From assembly GCA_029817715.1 (NCBI GenBank), contig JARUPY010000088.1, positions 186,001 to 250,000 of the forward strand: a stretch of DNA of 64,000 nt, in the 5' to 3' direction. The position numbers were made by a program, and so were the translations under genes. The notes under the pieces were generated by a model that did no database searches, was not told where the DNA came from, and saw only the letters and a program-made list of their open reading frames with translations. Positions 23,937-36,016 of this stretch are shown here, one piece after another (positions within the stretch are counted from its first letter, which is position 1; every line of letters begins with the position of its first letter). This DNA comes from Melastoma dodecandrum (Eukaryota; Streptophyta; Magnoliopsida; Myrtales; Melastomataceae).

Positions 23937-24590
23937 CGTTGATATAATCTGATTTTATTGATGATAAATATTATGTATTGTTATTGTGCTATTTAAGTGT
24001 ACAGAAGAGCAGGACTTCTGGTATAGAAGCTGGTCTATATTATCCGTGCAATGCGTAAAAGAGTTAAGTGGAGTACTTCAACGGGAAAAGTGATTTAGCC
24101 ATCAGAAATGGTGTTCTGAGGATAAGATCTACTATCGAGTCCACTATTTCAGTTACAGAGATGAGCATCTGTGTCACAGTTGCTATAACTCTCCTTGCTG
24201 GAATCTGTGCCACAGTTGCTATCACTCTCCTTGCTGGAATATTTACTATAGTTTACATAATGATATTTTTGTGAGTGACGATTTCCTTATTGGAGATTGT
24301 CCTATATGCGAGCACGTAAGATATTTATCTCATACATCCTTATTGAAATCACGTCTAGGTTCATCTTTGGACCTTGAGTTATTTGGAAAGATTCATTTCC
24401 TTAACTAACGTGATCATATGTTTGGCAACAATCCTATAAGGTTAAGATCTCTCTATACGGTGAGAATAATTCTACGAAGGAAATATTTTCATATTACGAA
24501 AACTTATAATCCAAATGCCAAATTCGTATAAGAAGGAGTGCTGGTTTTGTTGTCGCAAAAAATAGCTTCTGAGCATAAGACATTATCTCA
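23937..24590. mobile_element. Probable LTR-type insertion, R3 copy
   Basis: Second copy of the insertion at 12474-13076 with the same position in the leader. It carries an extra internal tandem duplication of about 36 bp (cacagttgctat...ctccttgctggaat) at about 24174-24242. Class is uncertain, as for the R2 copy. Confidence 0.4.
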
Positions 24591-24788
24591 TGCGGCTATA
24601 ACTACGTGGTAGGTAAAGGTGCCCAGCGCACAACCAAAAACATTCTGATGATATCTTAACCAAACTTAACGTAGAAACATCTGCAAGGGACAGACAACAA
24701 TATCAACTGCTTTCGTGAGCAGCTACTTGATTTTGGGGAGGGAGGGAGGGAGGAGCTCAACTCTTGTTTTCGTTAGCTCTCGGATCTG

Positions 24789-24975
24789 GAGTTTTGACTG
24801 AAATACGGTTAATTTTAAAAAAAATTTACGAAATACGATTCGAGTTTCGTAAAATACGATTTTACCATCAAAAGGGCGCGTCTTGAAAAGGCGCCCCATT
24901 CGACAGTAAATTTTACGAAACTCGAACCGTATTTCGCAAATTATTTCTAAAACTAACCGTGTTTCCGTCCAAAAC
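24789..24975. mobile_element. Foldback MITE, R3 copy, internally deleted, split by copia
   Basis: Starts gagttttgactgaaatacgg and its right arm is the near reverse complement (ccgtgtttccgtccaaaac). Its last two bases (tc) lie at 30503-30504, beyond the copia element. The 10-bp flank ctcggatctg (24779-24788) pairs with ctcgaatctg (30505-30514). A 9-10 bp duplication and long inverted arms suggest a Mutator-related MITE. The longer version is at 36017-36471. Confidence 0.8.
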
Positions 24976-25384
24976 TGACGAGCTTTGGGTAGAGGTTTGA
25001 GACAAGAGAAGAAGAACAGGAAGCTGTAAGAACAGAGGAAACTGGGCAGGAAGACGAGGGGTGCTGAAGGAGAGAAAAGGAGGAAAAATTGTTTAGACTG
25101 GCTTGCTCATTCATTCAGACAATGTCCACATTTATACATGTCTTTGCAACTAATTCTATTTGCTGCACATGCTAGAAGAAGAATTATTCTCCGCATCAAA
25201 CGTTGTACGTTGTGCGCTTCTGGTTTGCCGGTAATAACAACCTCACCCTGCTAACAGCTTTCGTCGTCTTCCTTTCTTCTTATCCGCACTCCAACCTGGG
25301 CTCTTCCTTGTCACTCGTTTTGGACTCAGGTTGGGCCATGTCTTGGGCTGGACTCAGGCACATGCCCATCACTACTTCTCAACA
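24976..25384 (-). repeat. 3' LTR of the copia element
   Basis: 409 bp, with a short purine tract (acgggaag in element sense) just inside at 25385-25392. Confidence 0.9.
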
Positions 25385-25927
25385 CTTCCCGTCAAATGTA
25401 ACCCCCTCTGTCAAATTTAGTCCATCACTTCCGGTCAAGTCCAGTCCACCATCTCTCATGTTCTGCTGTGACACTCCCAGTTCGTCACCTTTACAATTCT
25501 TCTTCCCTTCAAACTCTTTTACTTCCCCTGAAGCAACATTCTTTGCTAACTCCACTGACACCCCTCTTAGACGATTGAGTACAGTTTATTTACTTCGAAG
25601 TACAGCAAAACGCTGGATGGGCAACACCTTTGTTAACGGATCGGCCAGCTGATCCTTCGAATGGACATGTTGAATCTACAAAGTGCCGTCCATAATTTTC
25701 TCCCGCACAAAATGATAGTCAATCTCTATGTGTTTTGTCCTGGCATGTAGAATTGGATTTGCTGTTAAGTGAATGGTGCTAAGATTATCACAGAAAACCA
25801 CTGGTGGCTGCTGAGATGATATGCACAGTTCACGCAAGAGTTTCTGAATCCACAGGACTTCTGCGACTCCATTAGCTACCGCTCTATACTCCGCCTCGGT
25901 GTTGGATCGGGAAACTACCTTTTGTTT

Positions 25928-26938
25928 CTAAGAGGACCACGACACCAAGTTTGGACCAACAAATGTGCAGTACGCACCTGTACTTTTCCTATCGTCTGGA
26001 CAACTCGCCCAATCGGCGTCCGTGAAGCGAGCCACCTGAAAAGAATCTCCAGCAACGAAAGTTATACCATATGCACTTGTTCCCTTGAGATATCTTAGAA
26101 CTCTTTTAACAGCTTTCAAGTGTAAAGTGGTTGGATGTTGAAGAAATTGGCACAGCTTGTTGACAGCAAAGCTTATATCTGGCCTGAAATTTGTGCAGTA
26201 CTGCAGTGCCCCAACCACGCTTCTCTACTCAGTAGGATCAGTAAGCTCATCCCCTTCATAGCGAGACAGAATCTCTGTGGACCCTAGAGGAGACGAAACT
26301 GGCTTGCAATCACTCATCCCTACCTTTTGTAACAAGTCCTTAACATACTTCTCTTGACAAAGATGAATTTGAGAACTCTGCCTAGTGACCTGGAATCCCA
26401 GGAAGTAGGATAGCTCCCCTAGGTCCTTCAAGGCAAATTGCCTGTTTAATCGCGGCAAGAGCGTAGCTAGCTCATCTTTATCTGATCCTGTTAAAATTAT
26501 GTCATCTACATAAACAAGCAAGATTACCACACCTGTAGCAGAGTGCTTATAAAACAAAGAGGCATTAGAAACTGAGTTAACATAACCCCACAGCTGTAAA
26601 CACCCACTCAACTTTTTGTACCATGCTCTGGGACTCTGCTTTAGACCATAAAGCGCCTTTTTAAGTCTGCAAATATGCGCTGGAAACTCAGGATGGACAC
26701 ACCCAGGTGGCTGGTGCATGAAAACTATTTCCTCGAGGTCTCCATTGAGGAAAGCATTATGGACATCCAACTGTTTCAATTCCCAACCAAGAATGACAGC
26801 CAAGCTCAAAACGACCCTGATTGTTTGATGTTTGATCACCGGATTGAACGTCTCTTTGTAATCAAGGCCGGGAGTTTGATGAAATCCCTTTGCCACCAAT
26901 CTAGCCTTACAGCGTTCTAACTCTCCGGAGGCTTTAAG
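25928..26938 (-). pseudogene. Copia reverse transcriptase / RNase H
   Basis: RT contains KETFNPVIKHQTIR, ALYGLKQSPRAWYKKL and the YVDDII active site. RNase H contains [23 protein letters not shown] at about 26222 in place of a tyrosine codon splits the RT and RNase H frames. Confidence 0.9.
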
Positions 26939-27214
26939 TTTGACCTTAAATACCCACTTAAACCCAATTACCTTCTCAGCTCCAGTGAAAGGTACAAGCT
27001 CTCATGTGTCATTCCGTTGCAATGCCTCAAGTTCAGTATTCATGGCAGACTTCCATGCAGGTGAGGATAAAGCTTCAGCTAAGCTAGCAGGTTCTTGTGG
27101 GACAGGGTCAGGTGAAGGTAACTGTGTGGTCTGAGGTGAGGTAGAGGAGGTAATATCAGGAGAGGTTAAAGCTTTTGTCAGCAGAATTCGGGGTTTAGAA
27201 ATACCAGCCTTTGA

Positions 27215-28473
27215 TCAAGTCACCATGGGATGAACATTGAGTGGATGTTGTGTCTCCATAGAAGAGTTCGACCCTGACGTCAACCGGGTGGACTGCTGAG
27301 GTATTGCACAGGTGGATGATGAACCTGATATTTGCAGAGGCACAAGCGAAGACTGTGTATTAGAGGTAATGTTAGGAGGAGAGACAGGAACAGGGAGTAC
27401 AGGGTTTATTATAAAACTAGGACCCGAGGAAATGTTGGTTGAAGTGGATGTATGAGGCACAATAGACCGAAACGGGAACTTGCTTTCATCAAACACTACA
27501 TCCCGGGAGACATAAATTTTGCCTGTTGTTGTATCATAACAAATATAGCCCTTATGAAAGTGACTCTTCCCTAACAGAACACAGGGTAGAGAACGGGGTT
27601 CTAGCTTATGATTATTGTAGGGTCTCAGAAATGGAAAACAAAGGCAACCGAATGTACGAAGATGGACATAATCTGGGGGTTTAAGAAATAGCAACTCTGT
27701 TGGAGATTTAAAATGCAGTAGCTTCGAAGGAAGGAGATTAATAAGAAGGACTGCCTCATTGAAAGCAAAAGGCCAGAACTGGAGAGGGACACCTGCGTGT
27801 TGGAGCAATGATAGGCCGACTTCGACAACATGTTTATTTTTGTGCTCAACTCTCCATTTTGTTGAGGAGTATGAGGGCAGGACACTTGGTGCACAATGCC
27901 CTGGGCTAAGAAGAACTTATGTAAGGGCCTAAACTCACCACCCCAATTGGACCTCACTGATTTTATTGACTTCTGAAACTGTGTTTTCACCATTTGGTGA
28001 AACCTCAAGAAGGCTGCAAAAGCCTGGGATTTTGTATTTAGAAAAAATATCCAAGAGAAACGAGTAGCATCATCTACGACTAACATGAAGTACCGAACTC
28101 CTGTTGTAGATAACACAGGGGAAGGACCCCACAGGTCTATATGAACCAGATGAAAGGGTTCTGTAGAATGAGAAGATGACATGGGAAATGGCTGTCTATG
28201 ATGCTTACTTAGGATGCAAGACTGACACAATTCTAAAGTATCTGAGTAGGGCTCTTGACATGATTTCATGATACAGTGAAGGATATCATTACTGGGATGA
28301 CCGAGTCTACAGTGCCACCGTGTAGTATTTGTATGAGAAGTCTGGGAGATGTGAAGGGCACGAGGTGGAGAGGAAGCTTTAGAGACTTGGTGGTTGACTG
28401 GGTTGGCTTGGTCCAGGACTCGAACAGGGAGCTTGTAAAGGCCTTGCTGAGTTGAACCCTGAAGACGTATCAA
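27215..28473 (-). pseudogene. Copia integrase
   Basis: Has the zinc-binding region (CRLGHPSNDIL, then CQSCILSKHH) and core (HIDLWGPSPV). The second catalytic aspartate region reads RSNWGGEFR instead of the usual D-containing form, a likely inactivating change. A frameshift follows QQNGE before the LLQHAGVPLQFWPFAF segment. Confidence 0.85.
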
Positions 28474-28515
28474 GTTGGTCTGTTTGTCCTTAACAAGGAA
28501 GCAATTAGCATGAAA

Positions 28516-30023
28516 TTAAATGAAAACATCATTATCAAGACACAGTTTCGAGACACTAATAAGGGGCTGAGACAGAGTAGGTGTATGCAGAACTTGAGTA
28601 AGAGTGAGTGGTGCTGAATGATCTGTGAACAGAGTTTTATGACCAATATGTGCAATTTTCAGTTGTTGTCCATTACCCACTACAACAGCGGACTTACCCT
28701 GATATGGAGACACAACATTGAGGTCACTCAAGGAAGGTGTAACGTGGTGAGTGGCGCCAGAATCCAGTAGCCAGTCACTATGCTGGATGTGTTGGGGTAC
28801 TGAAGAGACTGGCTGATGAGTATGTGCATCAAGGGAGAAGGACGGAAGAGGATACTGCACAGGAGAAGGGAACGAAGGGCTGTAAAGGGGCTGCTGTAGG
28901 TTTGTGTAATTAGCTTGGGGGTAAGAAGGAGGAGGTTGCATACGGTGATAATAGGTTTGGGCAGTATGGCCAAGTTTGTAGCATATCTGGCACCTGGGTT
29001 TGGGTCAAGGTGCAGGTCTGTCAAACCACCTCGGAGTAGGATTGGAATAGGGTGGTCTTATAGGTGGTCTCCCCAGAAGACTTGGCTGAAACTGTGAAGT
29101 AGGAGAGGAGACGGCTGGTCTAACATATTTGGTAGGGAAAAAGGGTCTTTGGTTATATGTGGTGTCATGAGAAGGAGGGTTAGGAGAGTCAGAGGAGGCT
29201 GTATCTTTACGGGGCTTAGAGGGCCAGGAGCTGTTAGTTTGAGCAGAGCCTGAACCACCTGCACGAGAGACCAGAGAAGAGTGCTGAACCTGAGGCAATA
29301 TGCAGTCATGGACTTGACGTTTTTCCAACCTCATCTCGAAATTGATAAGCAGTTGGTGTATCTCTTCAATCGAAGGTTGATCTGGTCTACTATACACTGC
29401 CGTTACCACCGGATCATACTCGGCAGGGAGCCCCTCAAGGAGATACCACATGTAATCCTTGTATTTGACAGTTTCACCGATTGCGCTGAGTTGATCGGAG
29501 TACATCTTCACCGTATTAAGGTATTGTGCATGGTTTTTCCTTCCTTTTTAACCTGCTGCATCTGCATACACAAATTAATTATCCTGGTTGTTGACGAAGA
29601 CTCAAAACGCGACCTGAGGCTTTCCCACACTTCATGAGACGTTTCGCAGCAAACTACTTGGCTGAGTGGCTCAGGAGTCAAGGAAGAGAAGAGGAAGCTC
29701 ATTACCGACTTGTCCGTTCGCTGCCAGATCTTGTACTCAGGGTTTATTACCTATTGCTGGCTATCCACAAACTTTGGAGGAGACAGAGAGAGCCCATAAA
29801 CAAAATCTTCATAGCCACCCGCAATCATGGCAGCTAGTACCTGCCCTTTCCACAAGGAATAATTCCCTTCTTCTAACTTCAAAGTATTATTGAGAAAACC
29901 TGCAGGAATTTGTATTGGATCTGGAATCTGGGTCTGTGTTCCTGAACCAGCACCAGATACAAAGACTCGAGCTTCCGATCTTGCATCAGCGGAGACGAGA
30001 GAGGTGGACATATGACCCTCCAT
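28516..30023 (-). pseudogene. Copia gag and protease
   Basis: Gag starts at 30023 and has an N-terminal KLEEGNYSLWKGQVLAAM-type region. The nucleocapsid knuckle near 28965-29000 reads C-x2-C-x4-H but has Tyr where the last Cys is expected. Protease has WLLDSGATHHVTPS. Frame breaks separate the pieces. Confidence 0.85.
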
Positions 30024-30088
30024 TGAAAAGTGTGCAGAAGCGAGACTGAGGATCGTTATTTGTCGCTAGACGACTCGCTCTGATACCA

Positions 30089-30497
30089 TGACGAGCTTTG
30101 GGTAGAGGTTTGAGACAAAAAAAGAGTAACAGGAAGCTGTAAGAACAGAGGAAACTGGGCAGGAAGACGAGGGGTACAGAAGGAGAGAAAATGAGGAAAA
30201 ATTGTTTAGACTGGCTTGCTCATTCATTCAGACGATGTCCACATTTATACATGTCTTTGCAACTAATTCTATTTGCTGCACATGCTAGAAGAAGAATTAT
30301 TCTCCGCCTCAAACGTTGTACGTTGTGCGCTTCTGGTTTGCCGGTAATAACAACCTCACCCTGCTAACAGCTTTCGTCGTCTTCCTTTCTTCTTATCCGC
30401 ACTCCAACCTGGGCTCTTCCTTGTCACTCGTTTTGGACTCAGGTTGGGCCATGTCCTGGGCTGGGCTCAGGCACATGCCCATCACTACTTCTCGACA
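30089..30497 (-). repeat. 5' LTR of the copia element
   Basis: 409 bp, abutting the primer-binding site at about 30076-30088. Confidence 0.9.
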
Positions 30498-30521
30498 AAA
30501 ACTCCTCGAATCTGTATCAAC

Positions 30522-32008
30522 TCATCCAAGCGTGCCGTCCGAGTGTTCCTGCAACATCGTCCCATCATATTCGTTGGTTGGTTGCTGCATCATTAAGAAA
30601 ATAAACCCCCGTCATGTCCCTACCCCTGAAGAAAAAAGAACCAACAAACAAACCGATGTAAAATTTTAAAGGAGAAGAACCAAAGCTACCTTATCACCGA
30701 AGGACTTGATAACTGAAATCAGTAACCTGTCGCCCGCCAAATTCCTCACTTTCTGAATGAATTCGTTCCTTGATACTTTCCTCTCCTGAAAAAGCAAAAG
30801 CACCCCCCCCCATCAGTTCCAGAATCAGTTGTTCATTCCATAAGCAAACCCGGCAAATGCCAAGACCTTCGGACTTACTCTGTGGTCCCAATGATGCTTT
30901 GATATCAACTGCATGCTTTCCGCGGGTAAAATCTTTGATAGTTCTGCAATCAGGACAGGAAACGGCATCCACGGAGAAGTTGGCCTCCTCGGTGTCTCAG
31001 GTTCCTTCAAGAATCCTAAACACATGGGCCAAAAATACAAATACAGGATATAACCCCATAACCTCTAGGACAGCCACCAACCATTTCTCAATCAAAAGTG
31101 GGCATCAATAAACAAATCAACATGAACAAAGAAAAATGTTTACCTCTCAAACACCTTGGTGCTCTGAAGGTGACTAGATACTCAGGCAACACATGAGTGT
31201 TCAAGTGGGTGCTCCAGACGATATACTTCTTAGGCGACAACAGATTATCGACCCCAGAGTCATACTGTTCGCAAGAGGGGTGGCATTGATCGGAACCCAG
31301 GTTAACGAGCTCGGGTTTCCCTACAATTATCCGACAAAGCAACAGATAGCGCAATCCATCCTCATCCGCGGGAGCACATTTCACGCTGCCAAAACGAGGC
31401 AGTTGTTTTCCTCCAGTTTAACACCATAATTTAATCAATCAGAAGTTACTCGTAGGGCATGAATTGTTTTGACATCTGCCCAGGAGAACCGACAACAACT
31501 AGAGAAACGAAGCAAGGGATAGAAGGGAGTGCAGATACCTTTCGAGAGGGTGTTCGACGGGAGCAAAGTATAAACCGACTCCAAACAGACCGTTATTGTT
31601 GAGCCTGCCGCTCCACCCGAACCCGTGCTCGAATATCATATCCGCCTCCTCTTTGGAGGTAGCAGCATGCCAGCCATGCCGCACGATCCCCCTCACATCC
31701 CCACAGTGCTTACCCCGAACAGCCTGTTCAAACACGCCGAATGCGTGAAAACGGGCGGTGGCCCCGGATCCGGAGAAGCCGTTCCTCTGGATGGAAAGGA
31801 CCTCGGCTTCTGGGGCAAGCGTGGGACCCAGGCGGGAACCAATTATGGAGCGGATGAGTTGGTAGTCAGCGTCGTGATGTTGCTGGAGTTGGAGAAGGCT
31901 CCCGTAATCTTCCCGGGGGACGGTGACGCTGCTCTCGCAGTCGGAGAGGTCTGGGGAAGAGGAGGAGGGGAATCGACAACGGTTTGAGGAGGCAAACCGT
32001 CGCGCCAT
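30522..32008 (-). CDS. SRO protein (PARP-like + RST domains), copy C, intact, short tail
   Basis: 335 aa from exons 31539-32008, 31144-31385, 30879-31015, 30690-30785 and 30522-30584. Lengths of exons 1-4 equal those of copy A and all splice dinucleotides are kept. PARP-like and RST motifs are as in copy A, with local changes (PAESMQLISKHHWDHR in RST). The tail ends HSDGTLG because a tryptophan codon of copy A is TGA here, so it lacks the last 13 residues of copy A. The foldback MITE lies 17 bp beyond this stop, inside what is coding in copy A. Any functional transcript must therefore end in transposon sequence, which may alter polyadenylation. Confidence 0.85.
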
Positions 32009-33799
32009 ATGTGGCTGAATGATGATGAGAAGAAGCGAAAAGGCGTGGACGGCACGCAAGGAAAAAAAAAACGAAGGGATATCAACTCCTTTTATAGAAT
32101 GAGAAGGCGGGGGGGTGGAGTGGGTCTGAAACCAAACTACCGACTCACTTGAGGTTCGTTTATCTGTAATATTGAATTTGTGGGGTTGTTCACTGGAACC
32201 ACCCACTCATATATACAGGAGGAGGAGGAGCTGTCAATCTCCTCCGACATTTCACCCGCAATTTCATCCAATGACTTTTAAGGAAAGGAATAATGACGAC
32301 ATCCCTAAAACTTAGCCAAGTCTTTTCTTAATATTATTGTATTAAAATTTCCACATGAAATAAAAAAAAAAATTGACCATGTGAAGTCGCCCCGAGGGAG
32401 CGAGTGTGATTAACGACAAGAAGATCCAAAGCTAAATAATAAATATATTCTTCCTTTTGGTTAGAATCAATCAATCCCATCGTGTTCACGTGGCCGACCA
32501 CATTTCTTAATATTTTTAATCTTACTTTTTTTTTTATTATCGAGGAGAAAATTTAAAGTCCATGCTGTGTAACACACGCTCCTTTTTTAAAAAAAAAAAG
32601 TGAAAAAGGTAATTAGAGAACCAAATGCCATTAACCCCCCTACAACTACAACTACTGGAAAGACCCAAAGTCTCTGTTTGTCAGATCACTCACCGTGATT
32701 TTGTTGGGGGGGGGAGTAAAGCTGGTCGGTCAGAGGTCGTCTGTGTCCCACTTTTGGCGTGGTCTGCCCGCCCCATTTCATTTTCTTATGTTCTGGCATT
32801 TTTAAATTTGAAGGTGGGGGAGTTAAACAAACAGAGCTTACTGATTCCTTTCTTCTTCCTTTTTTTTATATATATTAAAATTAAAAAAAATAGGAAAAGG
32901 TCTCCCATTTATTAATATTTTAGTGTTAGTTTAGACGTCGAGAGATTAATAAGTAAAATTGTAATCTTTTTATTTAAATGGTATGTTTATAGACATGTTT
33001 CATTGAATGAATGCGCTCGTGTGTCAGACAAAAGGCGCTCGTCGATATATGCGTGAGAGAGGGACCATTCAAAAATATAAAATTATAATATTTAATAAAT
33101 TACGTGAATACTAAACGAACGAATTAAAAATAATAATTAATGTAGTTTACATATAAGATTGTGGGGGAAATTTTAATTGGTGGGGGGTGGGGGAGGAGAA
33201 GAGTGACCGGGAGGAACACGTTGAAGTTTAGTAAAGATAAATTGTGTCCGGGATGTTTTTTTTGACATGGTTCATTGAATGTTTGCGCGAGAGAAGAATC
33301 ATTTGATTTTCATGGTTTTGAAAAAAAAACTTTAAAAAAATATGACATGAACTTTTAAAATTTGTTAAATAATATGATAATATTAAATTGTTTAATCTAC
33401 GTGTCCTGAAGTTTCGACATCTCATTCATTCGTCTCATAATTCACTTTATCCGTATAGTTGCCCCTTAATAGAACATCAACCTACATGATTTTTCATATT
33501 TTTTTACAACATCAGCAACTATCGTCAATTTTGGCTTTCAATTCACTTAATTTGTCCATCAAAATTTTATAAAAAAAACAAATGAAATGTTTAAATATTA
33601 TTTTCTATTTTTAAAATATTTTTTAGTCGATAAAAGAAAATTGTCTATAAAAGTATGTTTAGCATACGCACCATAAAATTCAAGATTTGTCAAAATCAAA
33701 ATAAACATAAAAGTTAAAGACAAAATTATATAACAAACAACCTTAACGACAAAACAGAAAATTATCTCAAACTTGATACCATAAATAGTGATATTTTGT
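32009..33799. other. SRO-C upstream region and unmatched AT-rich DNA
   Basis: 32009-32430 matches other SRO upstream spacers. From about 32431 to 33799 the sequence is not shared with other units. It is AT-rich with T/A runs, a CACGTG G-box at about 32486 and G-rich runs near 32705 and 33181-33195. No coding potential or transposon ends were recognised. It replaces the PWWP-BOR-X part of unit R3. Confidence 0.5.
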
Positions 33800-33800
33800 C

Positions 33801-34119
33801 TAAATTGTTTTGACATCTCCCCAGGAGAACCGACAACAACTAGAGAAACGAAGCAAGGGATAAAAGGGAGTGCAGACACTTTTCGAGAGGATGTCCTATG
33901 GGAGCAAAGTATAAACCGACTCCAAACAGACCGTTATTGTTGAGCCTGCCGCTCCACCCGAACCCGTGCTCGAATACCATATCTGCCTCCTCTTTGGAGG
34001 TAGCATGCCAGCCATGCCGCACGATCCCCCTCACATCCCCACAGTGCTTACCCCGAACAGCCTGTTCAAACACGCGGAATGCGAGAAAACGGGCGGTGGC
34101 CCCGGATCCGGAGAAGCCG
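33801..34119 (-). pseudogene. SRO copy E, exon 1 fragment
   Basis: Covers part of intron 1 and the 3' half of exon 1 (exon 33880-34119; GVFEQAVRGKH is spelled with MFEQAVRGKH, then IVRHGWHATSKEEAD with one Ala lost, then NNNGLFGVGLYFAP). The donor GTATC of other copies is GTGTC. The 5' half of exon 1 is missing: at the agccg shared with the PWWP gene the sequence switches to PWWP. Confidence 0.9.
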
Positions 34120-34156
34120 AATATCCATTCGTTCCGACTTCAGCTGCCTGATCAGA
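34115..34156 (-). pseudogene. PWWP gene scrap, copy E
   Basis: About 40 bp of the PWWP 3' coding region (as 15159-15194), joined on the left to SRO exon 1 at agccg and on the right to the PWWP 5' flank (as 16433) at atcaga. Nearly the whole PWWP gene is deleted between. Confidence 0.85.
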
Positions 34157-34633
34157 TAAACCTACAACCCCAACCCTAGATTCTTCATCTTTAGGGCATT
34201 TTTCAAATTACAGCTCCTTCAAAGGAAGATATTAAAAAATCAAATCAGCTTCACAGAAACTTGGACATTGAGGACGTCACAAGGGCATGAACCGAATTAA
34301 AGGTCGAAGCTTTATAACGAACCTGGCACAGGGTTGTTGGGGGTGGTTGAGGATTTCGTGGTCAAGTGCCTCCGTGAACGTCCCAAAATGGGGGGTTGGG
34401 GTTTAGGCGCTGCAGCACGGTGACTGATCCGAGAAGAAAGACGCAGCAGAGAAAGAAAAATGGAACCGAAAAGGCCTTCAAGAGAAAACGACGTCGCTGT
34501 TTCAATATTACTGGTTTTACCGGAGTGGAGTGGGTGTTACTGTATTACTTGATAAATTATCGTTCTCCTCCCAGCCCTAGCCCCAGCCTCAATTGGTATG
34601 ATTAAAAAGTAGCACTCCAAATTTTGGTGGAGA
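34157..34633. other. PWWP 5' flank, R4 copy with unfilled chromovirus site
   Basis: Matches 16437-16641 joined to 22383-22641, with a single tgaac at 34375-34379. It shows what the locus looked like before chromovirus insertion. Confidence 0.85.
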
Positions 34634-35026
34634 GGATCTTGTTGCTATTCACCGCACCCAGTAGGAGATACAAGTACGATAACGTTCTTGACATGTAGCT
34701 CTTGCTCTATCAGCCGCGCCGTTGTATCGATGACATTCTCAAATCTTGCAGGGTTCTTGAGAAATAGCATGCAGCATTCATAGAGACAATGCCCTTCAAG
34801 ACCATAGCTTTCTTCACCTTGTTCCAGACGGCTTATTTGCTGTTGCGCTTTGGTCTGACATGGATTCCAATTGCCAAAGTCCTCTTTCCACTGTTGATCA
34901 TGCTCCTTGTCCCAGCGAGGCAGTATTTTCTCCCGAGGTACTTCAAAGGAGTGCTCATCTTCAAGACCCGGATGCCGCAGAGTATGAAGATGCCCCGGCA
35001 ATCCCCTTCGAAGTAGCATTGTTTTA
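34634..35026 (+). pseudogene. Boron transporter (BOR-type) 3' fragment, R4 copy
   Basis: Same fragment and same defects as at 22642 (stop inside the segment before [13 protein letters not shown], frameshift after FKG), so it was already broken before duplication. Only scattered substitutions differ. Confidence 0.85.
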
Positions 35027-35032
35027 ATGAAA

Positions 35033-36006
35033 CCGCAGAGATTAACATTTCATCATCTTTGGTCAAGCCTCACTAATTACGTGTTATTATTTAATTTTTA
35101 GTGTTTATAACACTCGTTTACAAAATTTACCGTAACTGCATATTGCATGCCTTCAAATCGCAATTAAATACTATCACCAAAATGGATACCGATCAAAATC
35201 TTGGATCCTCCCCCGACCCGACATCAAGGTAAATGGCTATGTTAATTGTTTCTCAATTCTCCTCTAAACATGAGAACATCATGGATGCCACAACTGCTTC
35301 GACGTTGAGATGCCGGCCGCGGCCGATGTAGAGGTTGCTGAAGGTCCATTGACGGAGAGGGAAAGGAAGCAGGACATTGACTTGGTGGAGATGATTTCCC
35401 AGGTCAACAATGTCTGAACAAGATACATTTCGGCCCATTTGAAGGTCCACAACATTTACAAGAAATGTCTTTTAGTGTCAATACATCCACACACCAGATC
35501 TCGCTTTGGTAGGGTGGCAGTTTTCTCCTACCACAATTTTGCTCATCTTGGAAGAATGCATTCGACATGAAAATAAGTTGTCCCATGCACTTTGCATGAG
35601 AAGATGCCCTTCCCCCTATCAATAATAATCTATAAAACCCTCGTGACGATTCTTCAACACCTTCCTTCAATCCCACTCATCTTCGACTTGTGTGTCTCTC
35701 GGTATCTTTCCTTCCCATTTCATCGGCAAGATCACCGCCTTTTACTCCCTCGGAGTCCCGGGGTCGTGGTCCCCTCAGTCTATAACAGCATTAAGGTACG
35801 CTGTCATTGTTCTATCGTGTTTATGTGGCCGTGTCTGAGGAGGCTTCCTCTATCTTGAAGCAATTCCCAATTGCTTGGCTTTTTCTGTCTCTTTGCTCTG
35901 TTTAGGAACATCAAGGGACAGAAAACAATATCAACTGTTTTCGTGAGCAGCTTCTTGATTTTGGGGAGGGAGGGAGGAAGGAGCTCAACTCCTGTTTTCG
36001 TTAGCC
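35033..36006. repeat. Block X, R4 copy
   Basis: Longer copy of the unidentified block, matching 54530-55246 (from ggataccgatcaaaatcttg to ttgcttggctttttctgtctc). No known protein is recognised on either strand. Toward its right end it joins the SRO 3' flank (acaatatcaactgttttcgtgagcagc), the beginning of a lost SRO unit. Confidence 0.6.
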
Positions 36007-36016
36007 CTCGGATATG

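Larger units (their letters stand above)
24976..30497 (-). mobile_element. Ty1/copia retrotransposon, 5522 bp, TSD aaaac
   Basis: Two 409-bp LTRs (24976-25384 and 30089-30497) are flanked by aaaac at 24971-24975 and 30498-30502. In element sense they begin TGTTGAGAAG (TGTCGAGAAG in the 5' LTR) and end CTCGTCA. The primer-binding site beside the 5' LTR reads tggtatcagagcg (initiator-Met tRNA). Order is gag, protease, integrase, RT, RNase H, the copia order. About a dozen LTR differences by eye make it older than the chromovirus. Several nonsense codons (for example before [10 protein letters not shown] and at NDT-ELV) mean it cannot encode a full polyprotein. Confidence 0.95.
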
